From NCBI GenBank assembly GCA_031268195.1, contig JAIRXQ010000050.1, positions 1 to 55,626 of the forward strand: DNA of 55,626 nucleotides, given 5' to 3'. Below, one piece after another: positions 1-10,486 of this stretch. Both the position numbers and the translations under genes were made by a program. This stretch comes from Azoarcus sp. (GTDB lineage: Bacteria > Pseudomonadota > Gammaproteobacteria > Burkholderiales > Rhodocyclaceae). Within the stretch, counting starts at the first letter, position 1. Each line of letters begins with the position of its first letter. The notes under the pieces are model-generated. The model saw only the letters and a list, made by a program, of their open reading frames with translations, had not been told where the DNA came from and searched no databases.

Positions 1-88
1 CCCGCGCAAAGGCGGCATCAAGGTGCGACGACTCGTCGCCGCAACTTCCGATCTCTATCGCGCACACTTGTTCGGCATGGAGGTGTAG
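1..88 (+). CDS. C-terminal end of an unidentified protein (partial)
   Basis: An open frame enters from the left edge (reading from base 2) and stops at TAG 86-88. It leaves 28 residues ending in LFGMEV. The residue mix is protein-like, with alternating hydrophobic and basic residues (KVRRLVAATSDLYRAHLF). I cannot assign a family from so short a tail. It lies about 70 bases upstream of the rpsB promoter on the same strand, so it belongs to a separate upstream transcript. It could also be a chance open frame. Confidence 0.4.
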   Translation, partial: PRKGGIKVRRLVAATSDLYRAHLFGMEV

Positions 89-134
89 CGGCAAGCTGGG
101 TTCGTGCGATTGCCCTGCAGGTATCGCCGCCTAG

Positions 135-164
135 TTGAGCGCGCGCCTCTACAGGTGCTAGAAT
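135..164 (+). promoter_or_regulatory. Sigma-70 promoter of the rpsB operon
   Basis: The -35 box TTGAGC (135-140) and the -10 box TAGAAT (159-164) are separated by 18 bases. Transcription should start near 171, giving a leader of about 150 bases before the rpsB start codon. Nothing else in this gap resembles a promoter as closely. The long leader suits a regulated ribosomal-protein transcript. Confidence 0.6.
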
Positions 165-225
165 GATCGGCTCGTCTTCCCGGGGAGTCCCGGAAAGACA
201 AATTCGCACGCCGGATCGTCGGGGT

Positions 226-255
226 CCGCGGCCTGCACATGAACACAGGCTGCGG
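226..255 (+). promoter_or_regulatory. Hairpin in the rpsB leader
   Basis: Arms CCGCGGCCTG (226-235) and CAGGCTGCGG (246-255) form a 10-pair stem with one G-U pair and a 10-base loop. It lies in the untranslated leader between the predicted transcription start and the rpsB ATG. In other proteobacteria the rpsB leader is an RNA target for repression by S2. A similar role here is an inference from position only. Confidence 0.4.
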
Positions 256-322
256 TACTGGCGAGAACCTCTGGTTCGATGCCCGATCCGGCGGAGGTCA
301 ACCCTGAAAACTGGAGTTCTCC

Positions 323-1075
323 ATGTCTGTCACGATGCGCCAGATGCTCGAAGCGGGCGTCCACTTTGGCCACCAAACCCGCTTCTGGAATCCGAAGATG
401 GCGCAATACATCTTCGGCCACCGCAACAAGATCCACATCGTCAATCTCGAAAAGACGCTGGCCAAATATAACGAAGCGATCGATTTCGTGCGCAAACTCG
501 CGGCCAACCGCGGCACGATCCTCTTCGTGAGTACCAAGCGCCAGGCGCGCGAAATCCTTGCCGAGGAAGCCAGGCGCGCCAGCATGCCCTTCGTCGACGA
601 ACGCTGGCTCGGCGGCATGCTCACCAACTTCAAGACCGTCAAACAGTCGATCAAGCGCCTGAAAGAGCTGGAGGCCGTCGTCGAAGACGGCTCCATCGAA
701 AAGCTCTCCAAGCGTGACGCCCTGACGACGCGCCGCGAGCTCGACAAGCTCCACAAATCCATCGGCGGCATCAAGGACATGGTCGCTTTGCCGGACGCGC
801 TGTTCGTGATCGACGTGGGCTATCACAAGATTGCCATCACCGAAGCGCAAAAGCTCGGCATCCCCGTGGTGGCGGTGGTCGATACCAACCACTCGCCCGA
901 TGGCGTGGATTACGTCATCCCTGGCAACGACGACTCGTCGCGTGCCATTCGCCTGTATGCGCGCGGCGTGGCCGATGCGGTGCTGCAAGGCCGCAGCCAG
1001 TCGCAGACGGAAATCGTCGAAGCGGGCAGCGAGGAATTCGTCGAAGTCGAAGAATCGGCCGAAGAGCAGGCCTGA
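323..1075 (+). CDS. rpsB: 30S ribosomal protein S2
   Basis: This 250-residue protein matches the usual length of bacterial S2. S2 sits on the back of the small subunit between head and body and is needed to recruit S1. The N-terminus carries the S2 signature ([20 protein letters not shown]) and the middle has the conserved [16 protein letters not shown] and ALFVIDV segments. The acidic C-terminal tail ([11 protein letters not shown]) is typical. The ATG has GGAG seven bases upstream. It is followed by tsf, the conserved bacterial order, with a strong hairpin between the two genes. Confidence 0.98.
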   Translation: MSVTMRQMLEAGVHFGHQTRFWNPKMAQYIFGHRNKIHIVNLEKTLAKYNEAIDFVRKLAANRGTILFVSTKRQAREILAEEARRASMPFVDERWLGGMLTNFKTVKQSIKRLKELEAVVEDGSIEKLSKRDALTTRRELDKLHKSIGGIKDMVALPDALFVIDVGYHKIAITEAQKLGIPVVAVVDTNHSPDGVDYVIPGNDDSSRAIRLYARGVADAVLQGRSQSQTEIVEAGSEEFVEVEESAEEQA

Positions 1076-1093
1076 TTTCCAATTGGGCTCATT

Positions 1094-1118
1094 CGCGGCG
1101 GGCTTCGAGCCCGCCGCG
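1094..1118 (+). promoter_or_regulatory. rpsB-tsf intercistronic hairpin (attenuator)
   Basis: An 11-base arm, CGCGGCGGGCT, is followed by a TCG loop and its exact complement. No run of T follows, so it is not a full intrinsic terminator. Partial termination or transcript processing between rpsB and tsf is known in other bacteria, and this structure could play that role. It lies 18 bases after the rpsB stop and about 30 before tsf. Confidence 0.55.
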
Positions 1119-1147
1119 TTGCAGTAAACGAACAAGGAGTTTTCAGC

Positions 1148-2050
1148 ATGGCGGACATTACCGCAAGCATGGTCAAGGCGTTGCGCGAGAAGACCGACGC
1201 ACCGATGATGGAATGCAAGAAGGCGCTCACCGAAGCGGGGGGCAACATGGCCAAGGCCGAGGAAATCCTGCGCGTGAAGCTGGGCAACAAGGCGACCAAG
1301 GCCGCCAGCCGCATCACCGCCGAGGGCCAGGTGGCAATCGCCATCGTCAACGGCGGCAAGCTCGGCGCGATCCTCGAAGGCAACTGCGAAACCGACTTCG
1401 TTGCCAAGAACGACGAATTCAGGGCACTGGTGCAAAACGCCGCCCAACTGGTCGTAGACAAGAATCCCGCCGACGTGGCGGCGCTCTCCGCGCTGCCGTC
1501 GGGCACGGGCACGCTGGAATCCACCCGCGCCACGCTGGTCGGCAAGATCGGTGAAAACCTGACCCTGCGCCGTTTCCTGCGCCTCGAAGCCAAGGGTACG
1601 TTCTATTCCTATATCCACAACGGTGCAAAGATCGGCGTCCTGCTCGATCTCGTGGGCGGCGACGAACAACTGGGCAAGGATCTGTCGATGCACATCGCCG
1701 CCTCCAAGCCCAGGACGCTGGACGCCTCCGGCGTGGACGCCGAACTGATCGAGACCGAACGGCGCATCGCCATCGAAAAGGCGCGCGAAGCGAACAAGCC
1801 CGAAGCGATGCTGGACAAGATTGCCGAAGGCGCGGTGCAGAAGTTCCTGCAAGAAGTCACGTTGCTTGGGCAAATCTTCGTCAAGGCCGAGGACGGCAGG
1901 CAAACCGTCGATCAGCTTCTGAAGGCCAGGGGCGCCTCCGTTGCGGGCTACACGCTCTACATCGTGGGCGACGGACTGGAGAAGCGTTCCAACGACTTCG
2001 CCGCCGAAGTGGCACAGCAGGCCGCGGCGGCTGCCGCCGCCAAGCAATAA
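1148..2050 (+). CDS. tsf: Elongation factor Ts
   Basis: EF-Ts releases GDP from EF-Tu so the factor can reload with GTP during translation. The 300-residue product starts with a UBA-like module containing the conserved [12 protein letters not shown] segment (about residues 16-27). It continues with the paired EF-Ts core, including [10 protein letters not shown], the loop that contacts EF-Tu. It ends in an alanine-rich tail ([13 protein letters not shown]). AAGGAG precedes the ATG. It is co-oriented with rpsB and pyrH, the usual arrangement. Confidence 0.98.
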   Translation: MADITASMVKALREKTDAPMMECKKALTEAGGNMAKAEEILRVKLGNKATKAASRITAEGQVAIAIVNGGKLGAILEGNCETDFVAKNDEFRALVQNAAQLVVDKNPADVAALSALPSGTGTLESTRATLVGKIGENLTLRRFLRLEAKGTFYSYIHNGAKIGVLLDLVGGDEQLGKDLSMHIAASKPRTLDASGVDAELIETERRIAIEKAREANKPEAMLDKIAEGAVQKFLQEVTLLGQIFVKAEDGRQTVDQLLKARGASVAGYTLYIVGDGLEKRSNDFAAEVAQQAAAAAAAKQ

Positions 2051-2063
2051 CGAGGAGCCGCAT

Positions 2064-2780
2064 ATGGCCGCCGCCGCATATTCCCGCATCCTTCTGAAAC
2101 TGTCGGGCGAAGCCCTGATGGGCGCCAAGGCTTACGGCATCGACGACGAAGTGCTTTCGCGCATTGTCGCGGAAATAGCCGAAGTGTCGATGCTCGGCGC
2201 ACAGGTGGGCGTGGTCATCGGTGGCGGCAACATCTTTCGCGGCATGGCGGGCGCATCGGACGGCATGGATCGCGCCACCGCCGATTATATGGGCATGCTT
2301 GCGACGGTGATGAACGCGATGGCGCTGGGTGATGCCATGCGCCGCGCTGGACAGGCGGCGCGAGTGATGTCGGCGCTCAGGATCGACCAGGCGGTCGAAC
2401 CTTACATCCGCGGCCGCGCCTTCCATCACCTCGCAGCGGGCAGGGTGGTGATCTTCGCTGCGGGCACCGGCAATCCGTTCTTCACCACCGATACGGCAGC
2501 AGCCCTGCGCGGCGCGGAAATCGGGGCGCAGATCATGTTGAAGGCGACCAAGGTCGACGGCATCTACAGCGCCGATCCCAAGAAAGACCCCGCCGCGCAA
2601 CGCTTCGCCCACATCAGTTTCGATGAGGCCATCGGACGCAATCTGGCCGTGCTCGATGCCGCCGCGTTCGCGCTTTGCCGAGACCAGAAATTGCCGATCA
2701 ACGTTTTTTCCATCTTCAAACCGGGCGCGCTTCGCCGCGTGGTGATGGGCGAGGACGAAGGCACATTGGTTCATTCCTGA
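2064..2780 (+). CDS. pyrH: Uridylate kinase (UMP kinase)
   Basis: The enzyme phosphorylates UMP to UDP, feeding pyrimidine nucleotide synthesis, and is hexameric and UTP-inhibited in bacteria. The 238-residue product begins with the amino-acid-kinase-fold motif [12 protein letters not shown]. It includes [25 protein letters not shown] and the Asp-rich [14 protein letters not shown] nucleotide loop. The start at 2064 is preferred because GAGGAG lies just upstream. The frame stays open farther upstream but only over the tsf 3' end. Only 13 bases separate it from tsf. Confidence 0.97.
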   Translation: MAAAAYSRILLKLSGEALMGAKAYGIDDEVLSRIVAEIAEVSMLGAQVGVVIGGGNIFRGMAGASDGMDRATADYMGMLATVMNAMALGDAMRRAGQAARVMSALRIDQAVEPYIRGRAFHHLAAGRVVIFAAGTGNPFFTTDTAAALRGAEIGAQIMLKATKVDGIYSADPKKDPAAQRFAHISFDEAIGRNLAVLDAAAFALCRDQKLPINVFSIFKPGALRRVVMGEDEGTLVHS

Positions 2781-2790
2781 GGGCACAGCA

Positions 2791-3348
2791 ATGATTCCCG
2801 AACTCAAGAAAACGATCGAACACAAGATGCAACGGACGGTCGAGACGATCAAGACCGATCTCACCCATATCCGCACGGGCCGCGCGCACACGGGCCTGCT
2901 CGATCACATCACGGTCGACTACTACGGTAATCCGACGCCGGTCAATCAGCTCGCCAACGTCACGCTGCTCGACGCGCGCACCATCGGCGTGCAGCCGTGG
3001 GAAAAGCCGATGCTCGCCAAGGTGGAAAAAGCGATTCGCGATTCCGACCTCGGTGTGAATCCGGCCAACACCGGCGAAATCATCCGCGTGCCAATGCCGC
3101 CGCTCACCGAGGAGCGCCGCCGCGAACTGACCAAAATTGTCAAGCACGAGGGCGAAAACGCAAAGGTCGCCGTGCGGAATATACGCCGTGACGCCATTAC
3201 GCACTTGAAAGATGCGATCAAGAACAGGACTATCTCGGAAGACGATGAGCGCCGGGCGCAGGACGACATGCAAAAGCTCACCGATTACTATGTTGCCGAG
3301 ATCGACAAGTTGCTCGCCCAGAAAGAACAGGAATTGATGCAGATTTGA
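2791..3348 (+). CDS. frr: Ribosome recycling factor
   Basis: RRF works with EF-G to split post-termination ribosomes. The 185-residue product has the family length and the hallmark stretch [20 protein letters not shown] near the N-terminus. It also shows the conserved [14 protein letters not shown] and [17 protein letters not shown] helices of the long three-helix bundle. It starts 10 bases after the pyrH stop, in the standard pyrH-frr order. Confidence 0.98.
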   Translation: MIPELKKTIEHKMQRTVETIKTDLTHIRTGRAHTGLLDHITVDYYGNPTPVNQLANVTLLDARTIGVQPWEKPMLAKVEKAIRDSDLGVNPANTGEIIRVPMPPLTEERRRELTKIVKHEGENAKVAVRNIRRDAITHLKDAIKNRTISEDDERRAQDDMQKLTDYYVAEIDKLLAQKEQELMQI

Positions 3349-3397
3349 TCTGCGCTGGTTGCGATGTCCCCGTCGAGAAACGCACGTGGAGAACCCG

Positions 3398-4198
3398 ATG
3401 GCCGGTCGAGGCTTTACCAGTTCCACCCAGTCCATACCCGATATCAGTCAGGGGCCGCGCCACGTCGCGATCATCATGGACGGCAACGGGCGCTGGGCGC
3501 GCAAGCGTTTCCTGCCGAGGATGGCCGGGCACACGCGCGGCGTCGAAGCCTTGCGCGGCACGATTCGCGCCGCCATCGAACGCGACGTCGAATATCTCAC
3601 CGTGTTCGCTTTCAGCTCCGAGAACTGGCGGCGGCCCGCCGAAGAGGTCTCTTTCCTGATGCAGCTTTTCATCAAGTCGCTGCAAAAGGAAGTGAGCCGC
3701 CTGCACGAGAACGGCATCCGTTTCCGCGTCATCGGCGATCGCTCGCGCTTTGAGCCCGCGCTGGTGAAGGCCATCGAAGCTGCCGAGGCGCTCACCGCCG
3801 GCAACACTCGCCTGCACCTGTCCGTTGCCGCCAACTATGGCGGGCGTTGGGATGTGCTCGCGGCAGCCAATCGCGTACTGGCGAAGAATCCCGGCGCGCG
3901 GGAAATCGACGAGGAGGCGCTGGCCGCCGAGTTGTCGATGAGTTTCGCGCCCGAGCCGGATTTGTTCATCCGCACCGGCGGCGAGCAGCGCATCAGCAAT
4001 TTCCTGCTCTGGCAGCTGGCTTACACCGAGCTTTATTTCACCGATACGCTGTGGCCGGATTTCGACAGTGGCACGCTCGATACGGCTATCGCCTCGTACC
4101 GCGAACGCGAACGCCGCTTCGGACGCACGAGCGAACAATTGACGCCTGCCAGAACCGTCGCCGCCAGCCGTGACAGCGATATGGAGTGTCATGCTTAG
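3398..4198 (+). CDS. uppS: Undecaprenyl diphosphate synthase
   Basis: This cis-prenyltransferase adds eight isopentenyl units to farnesyl diphosphate, making the lipid carrier for peptidoglycan and O-antigen. The 266-residue product has [13 protein letters not shown], with catalytic Asp28. It also has the conserved [11 protein letters not shown] and [20 protein letters not shown] motifs, the latter ending in a substrate-binding segment. The ATG at 3398 was chosen because GGAG lies seven bases upstream. An in-frame ATG at 3359 would add 13 residues without a clear ribosome site. The 3' end overlaps cdsA by eight bases. Confidence 0.97.
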   Translation: MAGRGFTSSTQSIPDISQGPRHVAIIMDGNGRWARKRFLPRMAGHTRGVEALRGTIRAAIERDVEYLTVFAFSSENWRRPAEEVSFLMQLFIKSLQKEVSRLHENGIRFRVIGDRSRFEPALVKAIEAAEALTAGNTRLHLSVAANYGGRWDVLAAANRVLAKNPGAREIDEEALAAELSMSFAPEPDLFIRTGGEQRISNFLLWQLAYTELYFTDTLWPDFDSGTLDTAIASYRERERRFGRTSEQLTPARTVAASRDSDMECHA

Positions 4199-4988
4199 GA
4201 CGCGTATCGTCACGGCGCTCGTCATGCTGACCGTGCTGCTGGGGGCTTTGTTTTTCCTGCCCGTCGAGGGCTGGTTCGGTTTCTGCGCCATGCTGTGCGC
4301 CGTCGCGGCCTGGGAGTGGGGCGGACTCGCCGGGTGGAGTGCGCGCGCGCGCGTCATCTACGCATTGGCGCTTGGCGTCTTGTGTCTGGGGATTGCCTTG
4401 TCCCGATCGGGCGAGACGCTCGTCGTGCTTACCGCCATTGCCATCGCATTCTGGGTGCTGATCGCGCCGTTGTGGCTGCGCTTCAAATGGCCGCTGCGCA
4501 CATGGAGTGCCATCGTGGTCGGCGTTGTCGTGTTAGTGCCTGCCACGCTGGCGTTCATCGTCTTGCGAAATTTTCTGGACCCGCTCTGGGTGATCATCGT
4601 TTCCGCCATCGTCTGGGTGGCGGACATCACGGCTTATTTCTCCGGCCGGGCGTTCGGCGGCAAGAAACTCGCCCCCTCGATCAGCCCCGGAAAAACCTGG
4701 GCCGGCGCCATCGGCGCGATCGTCGGAGTCGTGCTCTATGGTCTCGGCATCATTCTTGTGCAGGGTGCATCGACGCGAGAACTCCTGCTGTGCCTGCCCG
4801 TTCTCGTTGCCCTGACGGCGCTCTCCATCGTGGGCGACCTGTTCGAGTCGTTGCTCAAGCGGCAGACGGGCATCAAGGACAGCAGCAATCTTCTGCCCGG
4901 ACACGGTGGCGTGCTCGACCGCATCGACAGTCTGACCTCGACCCTGCCCGTGATCTGCCTGGGCGTGATCCTGCTCATCGCTTCATGA
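4191..4988 (+). CDS. cdsA: Phosphatidate cytidylyltransferase (CDP-diglyceride synthase)
   Basis: The enzyme makes CDP-diacylglycerol from phosphatidate and CTP in the inner membrane, the branch point for all phospholipids. The 265-residue protein is strongly hydrophobic, with about seven or eight membrane segments. Near the C-terminus it carries the family signature: SLLKR, then [12 protein letters not shown] and LDRIDS. GGAG precedes the ATG at 4191, which overlaps the end of uppS. An ATG at 4170 would add seven residues. The stop overlaps the dxr start (ATGA), suggesting coupled translation. Confidence 0.96.
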   Translation: MLRTRIVTALVMLTVLLGALFFLPVEGWFGFCAMLCAVAAWEWGGLAGWSARARVIYALALGVLCLGIALSRSGETLVVLTAIAIAFWVLIAPLWLRFKWPLRTWSAIVVGVVVLVPATLAFIVLRNFLDPLWVIIVSAIVWVADITAYFSGRAFGGKKLAPSISPGKTWAGAIGAIVGVVLYGLGIILVQGASTRELLLCLPVLVALTALSIVGDLFESLLKRQTGIKDSSNLLPGHGGVLDRIDSLTSTLPVICLGVILLIAS

Positions 4989-6199
4989 GTCCCCCTTCCC
5001 ACATCGCCCCGCGCGGCCAGCAAATCGTCATCCTCGGCGCAACCGGCTCCATCGGCGCGAGCACGCTGGAGGTCATCGCCCGCCATCCGGATCGTTACGC
5101 CGTGTTCGCCCTCACCGCGCATCGCAACGTCGAGCGCCTCGCGCAGCTGTGCCTGCGCCACGCACCACGCTATGCCGTGCTGGCCGACGAGGCCGCCGCG
5201 AAGCAGCTGCGGGAGAAATTGCAAGCCACGCAGTGTCCGACCGAAGTGCTCGGCGGCACGCGAGCCTTGTGCGAAGTGGCGGCCGCCTCCGAAGCCGACG
5301 CGGTGATGGCCGCCATCGTCGGCGCGGCGGGGCTGGCTCCGACGCTCGCTGCCGTGCGCACCGGCAAGAAAGTGCTGCTCGCCAACAAGGAAGCCCTCGT
5401 GATGTCGGGGCACATCTTCATGGACGCGGTCGCGGCATCCGGCGCCTGCCTGCTGCCCATCGACAGCGAACACAACGCCATCTTCCAGTCTTTGCCCGCC
5501 AGCTACCGCCGTGACCCGGACGCGGCGGGCGTGCGCCGCATCCTGCTGACCGGATCGGGCGGGCCGTTTCGCAACGCCTCATCCGAACGGCTGGCGGCCG
5601 CGACGCCGGACGAAGCCTGCGCGCATCCGGTCTGGAGCATGGGGCGCAAGATTTCGGTCGATTCCGCCACCCTGATGAATAAAGGGCTGGAAGTCATCGA
5701 AGCCCACTGGCTGTTCGGCGTGCCCGCCAACCGCATCGAGGTGCTCATCCACCCGCAAAGCATCGTGCATTCGATGGTCGATTACGTCGACGGCTCGGTC
5801 GTCGCACAACTCGGCAACCCTGATATGCGCGTGCCCATCGCCCACGCCCTCGCGTGGCCGGAGCGCATCGAATCGGGTGTGAGCGCGCCCGAGTTCTTCA
5901 GCCTTGCCGCCTTGAGCTTCGAGCGCCCGGCCCTCGAGCGTTTTCCCTGCCTCGGCCTGGCGTATCAGGCGCTGGAAGCGGGCGGCGCGGCGCCCGCCGT
6001 GCTCAATGCCGCCAACGAAGAAGCGGTGCGTGCATTCCTCGAACGCCGCATCGGCTTTTGCCACATTGCCGAGATCATCACCGCTACGTTGGAATGTAGC
6101 GGGAAACTCGACGCCAACGTACTCGCCGCCGTCCTGCATGCGGATGCCCGCGCGCGGGAAATCGCCCGCGAAGAAATCCTGAAACGAAGCGTGCCATGA
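4985..6199 (+). CDS. dxr: 1-deoxy-D-xylulose 5-phosphate reductoisomerase
   Basis: The enzyme catalyses the first committed step of the MEP isoprenoid pathway: NADPH-dependent rearrangement and reduction of DXP to MEP. The 404-residue product begins with a Rossmann NADPH site ([16 protein letters not shown]). It has the conserved [12 protein letters not shown] and the metal and substrate motif [13 protein letters not shown], followed by the flexible-loop segment with [17 protein letters not shown]. It starts within the cdsA stop (ATGA) and overlaps rseP by four bases. Together with uppS it links isoprenoid supply to carrier-lipid synthesis. Confidence 0.97.
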   Translation: MSPPSHIAPRGQQIVILGATGSIGASTLEVIARHPDRYAVFALTAHRNVERLAQLCLRHAPRYAVLADEAAAKQLREKLQATQCPTEVLGGTRALCEVAAASEADAVMAAIVGAAGLAPTLAAVRTGKKVLLANKEALVMSGHIFMDAVAASGACLLPIDSEHNAIFQSLPASYRRDPDAAGVRRILLTGSGGPFRNASSERLAAATPDEACAHPVWSMGRKISVDSATLMNKGLEVIEAHWLFGVPANRIEVLIHPQSIVHSMVDYVDGSVVAQLGNPDMRVPIAHALAWPERIESGVSAPEFFSLAALSFERPALERFPCLGLAYQALEAGGAAPAVLNAANEEAVRAFLERRIGFCHIAEIITATLECSGKLDANVLAAVLHADARAREIAREEILKRSVP

Positions 6200-7557
6200 A
6201 TCTCATCGTCGATTACATCATTCCCTTCATCATCGCCCTTGGGCTGCTGATCCTCGTGCACGAGCTGGGGCATTACCTCGTCGCGCGCGCGTGTGGCGTC
6301 AAGGTGCTGCGTTTTTCCATCGGTTTCGGCAGGCCGCTCGCGAGATGGCAGCCCAAGCCGGACGGAACCGAATGGGTGCTGTCGATCATTCCGCTCGGCG
6401 GCTATGTCAAGATGCTGGGCGAAGTCGACGATGGCGAGCTCTCCGAGCAGGAAACGCACCAGGCATTCAGCCGCAAGCCGGTCGGCAAACGTTTCGCTAT
6501 CGTCGCGGCGGGGCCAATCTTCAACCTGCTGCTGGCGGTCGTGTTGTACTGGGGGTTGTTCGTGGTGGGCACGGAAGAGCTGCAACCCTATATCGCGCCA
6601 ACCGAATCGGCGGCCAGTCCCGCGCGTGACGCGGGCGTGCGCGACGGCGACCTGGTGTTGGGCGTCGATGGCAATGACGTGAGAAGCTGGCAGGATTTGC
6701 GCTGGGCGCTGCTGAAACATGCCGTCGACCGCGATGCCGCAACGCTCGCCGTACGCACCGCGGAGGGCGACACGGCGACACGAATCCTCGATCTGAACGG
6801 CTTCTCGCTCGATAGCCCGGAGCAGGAAGATTTGATCACCCGCATGGGCTTGCAGGTGAAGCTGCCGCCCATTGCCCCGCTCGTCGATACCGTCGAGAGC
6901 GATGGCGCGGCAGCGCACGCCGGCCTGCGCAAGCTCGATGTCATCCTCGCCATCGACGGCAAGGCGCTTGCCAGCAGCACCGAAGTGGTGAAAATCGTAC
7001 GCGCCTCCGCCGGGCAAACCCGGATGTTTACGGTGCGCAGAGGGGAAGATCGGCTGGAGATTGCCGTCACGCCGGACGAAAAAAAGCAGGCGGACGGCGC
7101 CGTGGTGGGTTACATCGGCGCCGGGTTCGACGCCTCGGCCCTGTTCGCCAACGTGCGCTACACGCCAGGCGCGGCGCTGGTGCGGGCAGGGCGCTTTACC
7201 TGGGAGATGAGCGCCCTGAGCCTGAAATCCATCGGGCAACTGATCCTCGGCAACATTTCGCTCAAGAACGTGTCCGGGCCACTCACCATTGCGGATCTCG
7301 CCGGAAAATCCGCCCAACATGGATGGGCTGCCTTCATCGGTTTTCTGGCCTTCATCAGCATCAGCCTCGGCATCCTCAATTTGCTGCCGATCCCGGTGCT
7401 CGACGGCGGGCATTTACTGTATTATGCGGTCGAATTTGTCCTGCGCAAGCCGCTTTCGGAGCGCGTCGCGGAAACGGGCCAAAAAATCGGTCTGGCGTTT
7501 CTGCTCATGCTGATGGCGTTTGCCCTGTACAATGACATCAATCGTTTGATTTCCTGA
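6196..7557 (+). CDS. rseP: Site-2 intramembrane zinc protease RseP
   Basis: RseP cuts membrane-bound substrates, classically the anti-sigma factor RseA in the envelope stress response. The 453-residue product has the zinc motif HELGH at residues 22-26 in the first membrane segment. Two PDZ-like regions follow (around [12 protein letters not shown] and [13 protein letters not shown]). The second active-site motif, [14 protein letters not shown], lies near the C-terminus with flanking membrane helices. The order dxr-rseP-bamA is the usual proteobacterial envelope operon. Confidence 0.97.
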   Translation: MNLIVDYIIPFIIALGLLILVHELGHYLVARACGVKVLRFSIGFGRPLARWQPKPDGTEWVLSIIPLGGYVKMLGEVDDGELSEQETHQAFSRKPVGKRFAIVAAGPIFNLLLAVVLYWGLFVVGTEELQPYIAPTESAASPARDAGVRDGDLVLGVDGNDVRSWQDLRWALLKHAVDRDAATLAVRTAEGDTATRILDLNGFSLDSPEQEDLITRMGLQVKLPPIAPLVDTVESDGAAAHAGLRKLDVILAIDGKALASSTEVVKIVRASAGQTRMFTVRRGEDRLEIAVTPDEKKQADGAVVGYIGAGFDASALFANVRYTPGAALVRAGRFTWEMSALSLKSIGQLILGNISLKNVSGPLTIADLAGKSAQHGWAAFIGFLAFISISLGILNLLPIPVLDGGHLLYYAVEFVLRKPLSERVAETGQKIGLAFLLMLMAFALYNDINRLIS

Positions 7558-7564
7558 GAGCCGC

Positions 7565-9922
7565 ATGAATCGTAAGTGCCTTATCGGGCTGGCTGCCGCC
7601 CTCTTTATTTCCCTTCCGGCGCTTGCCTTCGAACCTTTCGTGGTCAAGGACATTCGCGTCGAAGGCTTGCAGCGCACCGAAGCAGGCACCGTATTCAACT
7701 ACCTGCCGGTCAAAGTCGGTGACGTTTTCGATGAATCCCAGGCGAGCGAAGCAATCCGCGCCCTGTTCGAGACTGGTTTTTTCCGCGACGTGCGCATCGA
7801 AACGGATCACGACGTACTGGTGGTCGTGGTCGATGAGCGCCCGGCCATCGCAAGGATAGATTTCGTCGGCTTGAAGGAGTTCGATGCCGATGCCATCAAG
7901 AAAGGGCTGCGCGACATCGACCTCGCGGAGTCGCGCGCCTTCGACCGCGCGCTGCTCGATCGCGCCGAGCAGGAAATCAAACGCCAATATCTGTCGCGCG
8001 GCAAATATGCCGCCACCATCACCACCACGGTGACGCCGCTGGAACGCAACCGCGTCGGCATCACTTTCAATATCGACGAAGGCGATGTCGCCCGCATCAA
8101 GCAGATCCGGGTCATCGGCGGCAAGGTGTTCGACGAGGACGATCTGCTCGATATTTTCGATCTCTCCACGACGGGGCTGTTCAGTTGGTACACCAAGAGT
8201 GACCAGTATTCGCGCCAGAAACTCGCCGCCGACCTCGAACGCCTGCGCTCGCATTACCTCGACCGCGGCTATCTCGACTTCAACATCGAATCGACGCAAG
8301 TCTCGATTACGCCGGACAAAAAAGACATCTACATCACCATCGACATCACCGAGGGTGAGCGCTACACCGTCACCGACGTGCGCTACACGGGCGATCTGAT
8401 CGTGCCCGAAGCGGAATACCTGAAGCTGACCACCATCCATCCGGGTGAAATCTTCTCGCGTGAAAAACTTACCCAGACCACCAAGGCGATTTCCGACCGT
8501 CTGGGCAATGAAGGCTATGCCTTTGCCAACGTCAACGCCTCGCCGGAAGTCAACAAGGAAAAGCGCGAAGTCACCTTTACCATCTATGTCGATCCGGGCC
8601 GCAAAGTGTATGTGCGCCGCATCAATGTGGCCGGTAACACCAAGACACGCGATGAAATCATCCGCCGCGAAATGCGCCAGATGGAAAGCGCCTGGTACGA
8701 TGCCGCCGCGATCAATCGTTCGCGCCTGCGCATCGACAGGCTTGGCTTCTTCGACGAGGTTTCGGTCGAAACGCCGCCGGTGCCGGGTGTCACCGATCAG
8801 ATCGACGTCAATTTCACGGTCAAGGAACGACGCACCGGCAGCTTGATGCTCGGCCTTGGTTATTCGAGTTCGGAAAAGGTCGTGGCCTCGGCCTCGATTT
8901 CGGAAAATAACCTTTTCGGCTCCGGCAAAAACGCCACTTTCACGATCGACACCAGCAGGGCGGGGCGCACCTTCGCGCTCTCCCTGACCGACCCGTATTT
9001 CACGGTCGATGGCATCAGCCTCGGCTGGGATGCTTATTACCGGACTTACGATCCGTCCAAGACCTTGTCGATTTCGCCCTACAAAATGGTTTCGGTCGGC
9101 ACCGGGCTGCGCATGGGCTATCCGATCGCTGAAAACGATACCGTCAGCTTCGGATTGGCTGTCGATCGCACCCGGGTCACGACCTACAGCGAAAGCACCC
9201 GGCAATACAAAAAATTCTGCCTGGATTTCGATTGCAAAGGCAAAAACCCGACGGATGAAGCAGAGGGCATCGGCGAAGTCGAGGTCAGCAGCTTGTTGCT
9301 CAGCACGGGTTGGGGGCGCGACAGTCGTAACAGCTTCCTTTATCCGACCCAAGGCACATATCAGCGCATCTTCGGTGAAGCCGCCACGCGCCCCGGCGAG
9401 TTGCGCTACGGTAAGATTACCTACCAATTCCAGCACTGGATCCCGTTTACTGATACGGTCGCGTTGATGTTCAACACCGAATTTGGCTGGGCCAAGGGAT
9501 ATGATGCCAAGCCGTTGCCGTTCTACAAGAACTTCTACATTGGCGGCATCGGCTCGGTGCGCGGCTATGAGGCGAGTTCGCTGGGACCAAGGGACGAAAA
9601 CGACGACGCCGTTGGCGGCAATCGCAAGTTCGTCGGCAACATCGAACTCTTTCTCCCGATGCCGGGTTCGGGGCGCGACCGCTCATTTCGCTGGTCGCTC
9701 TTCGCCGACGCGGGCTACGTCTGGGGCGAAACCTGGAACGCAGGCAAAAGCGTATTCGAGAAGCAGGAGATCAGCGGCCGCGACCTGCGTTACAGCGCTG
9801 GCCTGGCTCTGACCTGGAATGCGCCGATCGGCCCGCTCAAGTTCAGCCTCGGCTATCCGATTCGCAAGAAGGAAGGCGACAAGACCAGACCCTTCGACTT
9901 TGTGATGGGCGCGACGTTCTGA
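7565..9922 (+). CDS. bamA: Outer membrane protein assembly factor BamA
   Basis: BamA is the core of the BAM complex that folds and inserts beta-barrel proteins into the outer membrane. The 785-residue product starts with a signal peptide ending near LPALA, then FEPFVVKDIRVEGLQR opens the first of five POTRA domains. The C-terminal half is the 16-strand barrel, with the conserved IGGIGSVRGYE loop-6 motif and a terminal aromatic residue (FVMGATF) typical of barrel proteins. It begins eight bases after rseP and is followed by its periplasmic partner gene skp. Confidence 0.98.
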   Translation: MNRKCLIGLAAALFISLPALAFEPFVVKDIRVEGLQRTEAGTVFNYLPVKVGDVFDESQASEAIRALFETGFFRDVRIETDHDVLVVVVDERPAIARIDFVGLKEFDADAIKKGLRDIDLAESRAFDRALLDRAEQEIKRQYLSRGKYAATITTTVTPLERNRVGITFNIDEGDVARIKQIRVIGGKVFDEDDLLDIFDLSTTGLFSWYTKSDQYSRQKLAADLERLRSHYLDRGYLDFNIESTQVSITPDKKDIYITIDITEGERYTVTDVRYTGDLIVPEAEYLKLTTIHPGEIFSREKLTQTTKAISDRLGNEGYAFANVNASPEVNKEKREVTFTIYVDPGRKVYVRRINVAGNTKTRDEIIRREMRQMESAWYDAAAINRSRLRIDRLGFFDEVSVETPPVPGVTDQIDVNFTVKERRTGSLMLGLGYSSSEKVVASASISENNLFGSGKNATFTIDTSRAGRTFALSLTDPYFTVDGISLGWDAYYRTYDPSKTLSISPYKMVSVGTGLRMGYPIAENDTVSFGLAVDRTRVTTYSESTRQYKKFCLDFDCKGKNPTDEAEGIGEVEVSSLLLSTGWGRDSRNSFLYPTQGTYQRIFGEAATRPGELRYGKITYQFQHWIPFTDTVALMFNTEFGWAKGYDAKPLPFYKNFYIGGIGSVRGYEASSLGPRDENDDAVGGNRKFVGNIELFLPMPGSGRDRSFRWSLFADAGYVWGETWNAGKSVFEKQEISGRDLRYSAGLALTWNAPIGPLKFSLGYPIRKKEGDKTRPFDFVMGATF

Positions 9923-9970
9923 CCGGAACGAAACGCCTTGCCGGTTCAAAAACGATTTGTGGAGACTTGC

Positions 9971-10471
9971 GTGAAAGCTCGTGTTTTTTCCTCTTTGCTC
10001 GCTATCGCCCTGCTGAGCGCCGCGCCCGTGATGGCGGCGGATCTCAAGATAGGTTTTGTCAATTCCGAAAAGGTCATGCGCGAGGCGGTCCCGGCCGTGC
10101 GCGCCCAAGAGCGCCTCGAAAAAGAGTTCACCAAGCGCGACCAGGAATTGAAGCGCATGGTCAGGGACCTGGATGCGCTCAAGAAGGAACTGGAAGGCGG
10201 CAAACTTTCCGAAACTGATCGTCGCAACAAGATTCGTGCTCACGACGACCTCGGACGCGATCTCCAGCGTAAACAGCGCGAATTCAGCGAAGACTTCAAC
10301 CAGCGGCGCAACGAAGAACTTGCCTCGGTGCTGAGCAAAGCGGAAAAAACCATCATACAGATCGCGGAGTCCGAGAAATACGACCTCATCCTGCAGGATG
10401 CGGTCTATTACAGCAAAAGCATCGACATCACGGACAAGGTCGTCAAGGCGTTGTCTTCCGACGCCAAGTAA
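9971..10471 (+). CDS. skp: Periplasmic chaperone Skp/OmpH family
   Basis: Skp is a trimeric periplasmic holdase that delivers unfolded outer-membrane proteins to BamA. The 166-residue product has a signal peptide with likely cleavage after APVMA and before ADLKIGFVN. A long charged alpha-helical region follows (ERLEKEFTKRDQELKR onward), as in Skp tentacles. The GTG start at 9971 has GGAG six bases upstream and gives a normal signal peptide. An upstream in-frame TTG at 9938 would extend it implausibly. Confidence 0.93.
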   Translation: MKARVFSSLLAIALLSAAPVMAADLKIGFVNSEKVMREAVPAVRAQERLEKEFTKRDQELKRMVRDLDALKKELEGGKLSETDRRNKIRAHDDLGRDLQRKQREFSEDFNQRRNEELASVLSKAEKTIIQIAESEKYDLILQDAVYYSKSIDITDKVVKALSSDAK

Positions 10472-10486
10472 GGCCGCCGACCGACA

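Noticed and set aside
158-2128. A long open frame antisense to rpsB and tsf
   Set aside because: It is a codon-bias shadow of G+C-rich genes; the plus-strand genes are unmistakable and the antisense product resembles no protein family I know. The same applies to other long antisense frames in this window.
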